This document shows positions 8,356 to 13,496 of a stretch of 13,496 nucleotides of DNA, one piece after another. The first letter of the stretch is position 1. Every line of letters begins with the position of its first letter. The notes under the pieces are model-generated. The model did no database searches and was not told the origin of the DNA. It was given only the letters and a program-made list of their open reading frames with translations. The position numbers and the translations under genes were made by a program. The DNA comes from Cylindrotheca closterium (Eukaryota; Bacillariophyta; Bacillariophyceae; Bacillariales; Bacillariaceae): assembly GCA_933822405.4 (NCBI GenBank), contig CAKOGP040001922.1, positions 1 through 13,496 on the forward strand, written 5' to 3'.

Positions 8356-9957
8356 CTATACCCCTAGAGCTAGCTGTATTAGCAGTCTTTTCAGAGCTGG
8401 AATTGAAACCAGGCAAGTGCATGCCGAGGCTGTCAAAGCCATGGCAATGGCACTGAAGGGGAAGGCGTCCTTTTCGTTGACAATGGCAGCGGTCCCCAAG
8501 CCGTGAGCGGCAGTGCCAATTCCAAGTCCTCTTGCAACAGAATCCTTGATACCGGCTGCATCCAAAATGTTAGCACCAAAGTTGGCACCAATCAAGCCGG
8601 TAACAACAACCATGGCAACTGCCAGTGACACATCTCCCCCCAGGATCCCTGCAATTGCCATGGCCAACGGACTGGTGATGTTCCTAGATAGCAGTGAAAG
8701 GCGAACAGAGGGACTAGAAATGCTTAACAGTCGAGCCACTGCAGCAGTTCCAAATAACCCGCCCAAAGAACCTACAGTAATTGCAGTGACGACCTCGGTC
8801 AAGTTCTCTCGCATTAACTTTCTCCGATCGTACATGGAAATCGCGAGTGACACAACTGCCGGCCCCAATAAAAATAAAAGAACATCTCCAGCTCCACATT
8901 TCAGCGGTGTCAATGTTCCCGTCTTGTAGCCACGGAGCATGGAAACAAAGGTTGATCCAGTAACCGATGCAAATGCTGTTGCTGTTGCCCAAGTGAGTGC
9001 TGTACAAGTTACCAAGGGGTGTACAACTTTACTGAAACTTCTTGGTAATCGCGCTCCAAAGACAAAGTTGTGCAACGTAGCAGATAAAAGGAACAATGCA
9101 CGGATTGGGGTCGCGAAAGAAGAACTCAACCTGTTGCTAGCAATTGCCGCAACTCCCGTCGCGATCGAAGCCAAGCGAAGGCCAGTAGTCGTTTCGTCTG
9201 AAAATGCCTTTGGCTGTATCTTTGGAGCCTCATTTATCAAAGTTGCGTTCTCGCTCCCTTCGTCAGCACCATTCGTAATGGCATCCGGTGAAAGAATCTT
9301 GCGAATTCCAACTACCGAACCAGCTGTCGATAGCAGCGTGAAGAAGAATCCGCCAACGACAACCGCAAAAATCTTCAGAATCTAGTAGAAAGAGAAAAGA
9401 GTAAGTGGCAATTACATCACAAACAAATCAGATCAGGCTGACACTGTTTGACGGACCTCAGACATAGGTCCAACATTGCCGACCAGAGGCAAAGTCACCA
9501 AACTGGGTACAAAGAATACGGGAAGCCACTTTGCCAGCAATGCTGCACCAGGACTAAGAATTTTGAACATTTTTTCTCCCCCAGGTAGCGTCAAGAGACT
9601 GATGAAAAGGGCGCAACACCCACCGAGCGAAGATGGAAAAGAGATTGCAAGCTTTTGGAATAGTCGACGAAATCCAACATCCAAAGCCAGAAGGAGAAAT
9701 GCGGACACGATAGTCGGGGTAGGTGGTGAAACTTTAGCCACTCCGTTAATTTTTCCATCGTTGGAAGCTTTAGCAATTGTCAATGCACGGACTGTGGGCG
9801 ACCCTCTGGTATCCAAAGGGTTGACAATTCGATGATTTCTCGTATGTGGTCGTGATATGATCGCTTGCACATGGTTGCGGACGTTGGCGCTTGCAAACCC
9901 TTTATGTACTGTAAATGCGGATACCGTTGACAGCCACAGCAATGAGAGGACTTTCAT
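8356..9957 (-). CDS. PLGG1: Plastidial glycolate/glycerate translocator, copy A
   Basis: An LrgA-LrgB fusion of 508 residues in two exons: 9957-9457 and 9381-8356. The 75-base intron (GAG|GTCCGT ... TACTAG|ATT) is phase 0. In plants this family exchanges photorespiratory glycolate and glycerate across the inner envelope. Residues 1-14 are a short signal peptide, cleaved in TVSA|FTV. The Phe at +1 is the key residue of the diatom plastid motif, and a Ser/Arg/Asn-rich, acid-poor transit-like region follows to about 65. The LrgA half (about 80-205) includes LSPGAALLAKWLPVFFVPSL. An acidic linker follows. The LrgB half carries YKTGTL, GAGDVLLFLLGP, RLSLLSRN, AIAGILGGDVS and CLVSIPALK. Many hydrophobic helices run through both halves. 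The length matches plant PLGG1 closely. The start codon lies about 60 bases from a TATA tract, so the leader is short. A second copy follows upstream on the same strand. Exact substrate is inferred from the family. Confidence 0.88.
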
Positions 9958-10020
9958 TCTTCAATAGCCAACAGCAGATTGATCAATGTTGACATCCCCA
10001 CATTCTCGGTGATCTTAAGA

Positions 10021-10049
10021 TATATATAACAAATCCGATGCTGACGTCA
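10021..10049. promoter_or_regulatory. Divergent promoter: TATA tract plus TGACGTCA
   Basis: TATATATAA at 10021-10029 and a perfect TGACGTCA palindrome at 10042-10049 lie between PLGG1 copy A (-, ATG at 9957) and the small coiled-coil gene (+, ATG at 10132). Read toward PLGG1, the palindrome is upstream of the TATA element, which would start the transcript near 9990. The order and spacing closely resemble those at 4893-4925. TGACGT cores mediate CO2/cAMP response of carbonic anhydrase genes in diatoms; control of a photorespiratory carrier by the same element is plausible but inferred. Confidence 0.55.
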
Positions 10050-10093
10050 GTTACTGTAGTTGTCAGTGTTTGATTGGGTCGACTACTATTCCA

Positions 10094-10135
10094 ATGGAGG
10101 ATCTTCTCCTTATGGTACCAGGTACTGGTTCATGA
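10094..10135 (+). promoter_or_regulatory. Upstream ORF overlapping next start by ATGA
   Basis: A 13-codon frame begins ATGGAG at 10094 and stops with TGA at 10133-10135. That stop overlaps the ATG at 10132 of the coiled-coil protein gene as ATGA. If the transcript starts near 10050, this frame would be translated first, and the main protein would depend on re-initiation or leaky scanning. The arrangement could also be chance. Confidence 0.35.
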
Positions 10136-10617
10136 GGAATACAAGAATCACCACAGCACCATCTTCCACAGTTGCTGCGATATTGAATATGATGTTAATC
10201 TTACCCGTTTCCCTCTTGAGCTCTACAAGCAGCTACATATACATGGTGGAGCCCATCACTGGGCATCGGAAGACAGCCACGTTAGATTCCAATCCGTTGA
10301 CGTCGAGCTATCGAGAAACCAAAGCACGTTATAGACGCAATTCCGCTCTATATCAAGCCGACGCAGTAGAAGGTGAAGGTACTGGCGTTGAAGCGGAGCT
10401 GGAGAGATTGCAAGAACAGCTCTCATTGATTGAAGCTTTGGAAGAACGGAACAAGGCACAGTTGGATTCATTTGTCGATGAGGACGACCAGTGGAATTCG
10501 TTGGAAGAATATGAAAAAGAACTGTTGAATTGCAAGGACAAATTAGTAGAAAGGATGGATATACTTGCAGAGCAAATGGTCATGCTATGGATGGGGCAAA
10601 AGTCACAAGATGGATAA
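10132..10617 (+). CDS. Small membrane-anchored coiled-coil protein
   Basis: A 161-residue protein without recognised family. The frame is open upstream to 10060 but the first ATG in it is at 10132. Residues 12-38 are hydrophobic and probably form a signal peptide or anchor; no clear A/F plastid junction is seen. Residues about 40-75 are basic and Ser/Thr-rich. Residues from about 80 to 155 are strongly charged, with heptad-like Leu spacing (ELERLQEQLSLIEALEERNK and later KELLNCKDKLVERMDILAEQ), which suggests a coiled coil. The gene sits on the opposite strand between the two PLGG1 copies and shares a promoter region with copy A, so co-expression is possible. A short frame overlaps its start. 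It could be a lineage-specific gene; function is unknown. Confidence 0.55.
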   Translation: MRNTRITTAPSSTVAAILNMMLILPVSLLSSTSSYIYMVEPITGHRKTATLDSNPLTSSYRETKARYRRNSALYQADAVEGEGTGVEAELERLQEQLSLIEALEERNKAQLDSFVDEDDQWNSLEEYEKELLNCKDKLVERMDILAEQMVMLWMGQKSQDG

Positions 10618-10926
10618 TTAGATCTATCGCATTCTCATTCATTGAGATTCATCTCGACAATATTAAAACCGATTCAGCAAGTCTATTTGGAGAACTAACT
10701 CCTTTGCAATGGAATGCAAATGGCCATATCTTATATGGCCGATACACAATTGCCACATTTCTTCGCGAAACATGCCATAATCTCATTTTGGTCGAAATGG
10801 AAAGCTACACGCTTGATTTAGTTGATTGGAATCTACAGTCGAGATATTCAAATAACAAACCGAATGATTTTATACATTTTAGCGACAATGGGAACGGAAA
10901 TATCCCAATATAGTGGTACTCGCAAC
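10618..10926. other. Spacer downstream of coiled-coil gene
   Basis: A convergent spacer between the coiled-coil gene and PLGG1 copy B. A frame continuing to 10913 overlaps the preceding gene and looks non-coding. A perfect 8-bp stem with a 3-base loop lies at 10722-10740 (GGCCATAT / ATATGGCC). Confidence 0.45.
10722..10740. repeat. Short perfect hairpin
   Basis: GGCCATAT, loop CTT, ATATGGCC. It lies about 105 bases after the stop of the coiled-coil gene and could fold in its 3' untranslated region. Role unknown. Confidence 0.4.
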
Positions 10927-12523
10927 CTAGGCCCCTCCACTTAGTTTAATTAGAGCGTCCTTGACAGCTGGGATTGAGACCAAACAAGTCGCCACCACTG
11001 CAGTCAGCACCATTCCCATTGCTGCAAAGGGGAATGCATCAGGTTCATTCACTAGAGTTGCGACACCAAGTCCTTGCGATGATGCGCCGGTTGCCAATCC
11101 TCGAGTGATGGGGTCGGTAATTCCAAGCGCATCAAGCGTTCTTCTCGCACAGGTTGCTCCAAAAATCCCAGTTAAAACAACCACACTTGCGGCAATTGAG
11201 ACGTCTCCGCCAAGCATACCCGCGATGGCCATCGATAGTGCAGTAGTAACGTTTCTTGAAAGAACCGAGAGGCGCACCAAAGCTCCAGTCTTTCCTCCTA
11301 GCTGAATCAATCGGACAAACGCAGCTGTTCCAAATAGACCACCACCACTGGAAATCAACATACCGATCATCACAATCAGGAAGTTTTCCTTCAAGAGCTT
11401 CTTGCGACCATAAATAGCGACAGCGAACGAGACAACAGATGGACCTAATAGGAACAGCAAAACATCTCCTGCGCCTGTCTTCATCAAGTCCAAAGTACCG
11501 GTCTTGTATGTTTTAAGAACATTGATGAAAGTAAACCCGGTTGCTAGCCCAGTGGCATAAATAACACCTAGTGTCAAAATAGTTGAAGTAATCAATGGAT
11601 GAATGAAAGTATTGAAACTTGATGGGAGACGGGCCGCCCACACGTAGGTTGCAAAAGTGGATATGCCAAGGAAAATGCTTTGAAGTGGAGTCGCCAAGTC
11701 ATTTCCCATCTTTGTGGCGGCAAAACTCAGGATGGCTGTGGCAACACTTCCCTTCAAAAGTCCAGACAGAGTTTCATCTGCGAATGGTTTTACTGGAGCA
11801 ACAGCCGGTGCTGCCTTTTTCTTGAGCTTCTTGACCGGAGCAGGAGCAGCTTTCTTGTTGGAAGCTCCTTGAGACAATCTCAAGAACAAGACGGGATAAG
11901 TGACTGTCGAAATGGAGTATGCCCATCCAATTATAACTACAGCAAGGACTTTTGCCACCTATATATATATATTTGGAAGCGAAGAGTGAGATTCACAATG
12001 TTGGATGCGACGCATATTGTGTGCAATCCAATATCCGCACCTCGAAACCTGACCCAACGGATGGTGCAAGTGGAAGCATTGCCAATCCTGGGACAAAGAA
12101 AACGGGCAGCCATTTGGCTAGCAGAGCTGAACCTGGGCTGAGGCTGGAGAACATAGAATCCCCAACTCCAGGGCTGATGAACTCTGCTGCCAGCATGAAA
12201 CCTAAAAGTGCAATGCATCCACCCAACATGGAGGGGAAGCTAATACCCTGGGACTTCAAAACTCTATTTGTAACTCGTTCCACTAGAGTCATGATAACTG
12301 CTCCAGTGAGAGAATCTCTTTGACCGCTGTTTCCTCCACGGTGAGAGACGGCTTGTTCAATAGCAAATGAAGATGTAGGTGGTGTCTTGTTGGAAATGAT
12401 AGCCTTGGTGGAGGTTGCAGCGCTATATTGCAGGCCATTTCTTGATTCTGCAAGTGATGAAGGAAGTGCTGCGAAGAATGCGATCAAGAATAGAGTTGAA
12501 AGAAGCAACTTTGGAAGCATCAT
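10927..12523 (-). CDS. PLGG1: LrgA-LrgB carrier, PLGG1 paralogue, copy B
   Basis: A tandem paralogue of copy A, 504 residues in two exons: 12523-12041 and 11958-10927. The 82-base intron (GAG|GTGCGG ... ATATAG|GTG) is phase 0 and falls after the same Glu as in copy A. Its 3' end is an AT-dinucleotide run. The start is one of two adjacent ATGs (12523 or 12520); the frame is open upstream to 12634 but that part reads as leader. Residues 1-25 are a strong signal peptide ending SSLA before ES; there is no Phe at +1, so plastid import is less clear than for copy A. The LrgA half shares SPGSALLAKWLPVFFVPGL with copy A. The inter-domain linker is rich in Lys, Ala and Pro, unlike the acidic linker of copy A. 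The LrgB half has YKTGTL, GAGDVLLFLLGP, RLSVLSRN, AIAGMLGGDVS and CLVSIPAVK. By eye the two LrgB halves are about half identical, so the duplication is old. Transport of glycolate or a related organic acid is inferred. Confidence 0.87.
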
Positions 12524-12973
12524 GATTGTTCGGTTGGTGATGTGATGGTGACAATAGTAGATCCAACGACTCCAAAATTGATGGGTTGGCAACCTCCGAT
12601 GTCCGATGTCCGATGTGCGTGTCTGTCCAATCATACTGTATCGTATCTAAGATTCATCCGATCAGTATTGTGGGCGTCCAATCACGTACACGTACGTCAG
12701 TGAATCAATCAATCGATCTGCCAAACATCTCTTGCATCAGCTCGAAGGGCAGACGAACGGCGCCAACCAAAAGATATCGGGACTACTTGGAGATTCCGGA
12801 ATTGCACGCGTGCGCCCGTCAAGTCGGTACAGTGCTCGAGTATACTAGACAACAACACGAGGACAAGTGCACTGGTCTATCGGTTTCAGGCTTCAAATAG
12901 TACATTTGAAGTTATCGTGATTACACGCTTGGTTTTTTGTGGTTTTTTCGTAGTCTGTTCCTAATCTCCGATC
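12524..12973. other. Divergent spacer upstream of PLGG1-B
   Basis: Between PLGG1-B (-) and the right-edge frame (+). It holds a (TCCGATG)3 tandem repeat at 12595-12615, probably in the PLGG1-B leader, and an ACGTCA (TGACGT on the minus strand) at 12694-12699 about 170 bases upstream of PLGG1-B. Two GGTTTTTT runs lie at 12931-12948. No TATA tract like those of the other divergent promoters is present. A plus-strand frame at 12586-12900 shows no protein features. Confidence 0.45.
12595..12615. repeat. (TCCGATG)3 tandem repeat
   Basis: Three perfect 7-base units about 70-90 bases upstream of the PLGG1-B start codon. Probably in its 5' leader. Confidence 0.55.
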
Positions 12974-13496
12974 ATGACTGACTATTTGAAGAATCTTAAA
13001 GCAGCGTCTTCCCGGAAGTCACCTCCTCAGGTGGTTACGGTGGCTGTTGATGATAGTTCTATTATGTCGGGGGGGGTTGCGAAGAAGATTGGATTGTCGG
13101 TTAATTCACGGGGTTCACTCGGGGTCGAGGATTACGAAGGTATGAGACAAAATGTTCTGTCTGGTGTAAATATTGGTGGTATTGAGGTGGGTGGTTCCAG
13201 CAGCGAGGTCAAGGCCGAAACCAAGCAGAAAACTTCGGGAGGGAAAGCGTCGGATAGGAAGACTTTGTTTTACTTGAAGGACGCACCAGGCGCATCTATT
13301 TGCTGTGTGTCAGTTTCCTCATCCGCTGGAGGGCAAAAAGCTTGTGGAGAGAAGAAGGACCCAGTAACAAACTTGTGCGATATTGCCTCGCACAGATCGT
13401 TAGTCCCGATTGATAAATTGCAGTTTCCAGCTTTGTACTGCCGCTGCAAAAAGCTGGGAAGAGGAGGGGAGACTTTCTATTGGGACTCTATGTCAC
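12974..13496 (+). CDS. Unknown protein, N-terminal part, runs off edge
   Basis: A frame starting at the ATG at 12974 is open for 174 codons to the window end with no stop, so the gene is cut here. The protein begins MTDYLKNLKAASSRKS and is rich in Gly, Ser, Val and Lys. The later part is Cys-rich: C110, C111, C124, C135, H140, C156 and C158, the last two as CRC, which could bind metal. I recognise no domain. Codon use is G-rich (many GTG, GGG, GGT) and unlike the other genes in the window, and a run of eight G lies at 13069-13076. A mobile-element protein, such as the first part of a retrotransposon polyprotein, is possible but unproven; no LTR, primer site or catalytic motif is visible. An ordinary long gene is equally possible. 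Confidence 0.5.
   Translation, partial: MTDYLKNLKAASSRKSPPQVVTVAVDDSSIMSGGVAKKIGLSVNSRGSLGVEDYEGMRQNVLSGVNIGGIEVGGSSSEVKAETKQKTSGGKASDRKTLFYLKDAPGASICCVSVSSSAGGQKACGEKKDPVTNLCDIASHRSLVPIDKLQFPALYCRCKKLGRGGETFYWDSMS

Noticed and set aside
8513..8929. Plus-strand frames opposite the LrgB halves (also 10961-11305)
   Set aside because: They are Pro/Thr/Ala-rich complements of the membrane helices of the PLGG1 genes and occur at the same place in both copies, as expected for antisense shadows.
10530..10913. 127-codon plus frame overlapping the end of the coiled-coil gene
   Set aside because: It starts inside the other gene in a different frame, has no ATG with good context and shows no domain.
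8356..12523. Bacterial lrgA-lrgB operon gained by transfer
   Set aside because: The two domains are fused in single genes with GT-AG introns and targeting leaders, the normal state in photosynthetic eukaryotes.
12586..12900. 104-codon plus frame upstream of the right-edge gene
   Set aside because: It lies over the PLGG1-B leader and its tandem repeats, and the protein has no recognisable features.

Overview
The window looks like nuclear DNA of a diatom, probably a pennate one. The reasons are: short GT-AG introns of 75 to 82 bases; N-terminal signal peptides ending in the A/F cleavage motif used for import into complex (secondary) plastids; a leucine-rich-repeat protein with a C-terminal module that I recognise from diatom proteomes; a eukaryotic mitochondrial Sam50; and fused LrgA-LrgB (PLGG1-type) carriers as found in photosynthetic eukaryotes. 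No species is claimed.

Layout. Bases 1-2354 hold no confident gene, only a degenerate minisatellite at the left edge, a stem-loop near 694-764 and a possible decayed coding stretch at 768-1271. At 2355-2999 (+) is a four-helix membrane protein with a Cys-rich motif before its first helix. A leucine-rich-repeat protein follows at 3251-4783 (-). It is head-to-head with a small two-exon gene at 5057-5534 (+), whose spliced product is a signal peptide plus a stand-alone cathepsin propeptide (I29) domain without any protease. A 770-base spacer with an (ATC)n microsatellite precedes a single-exon Sam50 gene at 6304-7872 (+). Then come two tandem paralogues on the minus strand, 8356-9957 and 10927-12523. 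Each encodes an LrgA-LrgB fusion of the plastidial glycolate/glycerate translocator family, interrupted by one intron at the same codon. A small coiled-coil protein gene (10132-10617, +) sits between them. An open frame that starts at 12974 runs off the right edge; its composition differs from its neighbours.

How the parts may work together. The PLGG1 pair points to photorespiratory carbon handling. The first copy has a clear plastid cleavage motif and the second does not. The two divergent promoter regions (LRR/I29 and PLGG1-A/coiled-coil gene) each contain a TATA tract followed closely by a perfect TGACGTCA palindrome. That is the core recognised by bZIP factors and, in diatoms, the CO2/cAMP-responsive element type. 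A shared CO2- or cAMP-linked control of these gene pairs is an inference that can be tested. The best candidates for something not described before are the stand-alone I29 inhibitor-like protein with its plastid-type leader, and the repeated divergent-promoter architecture.
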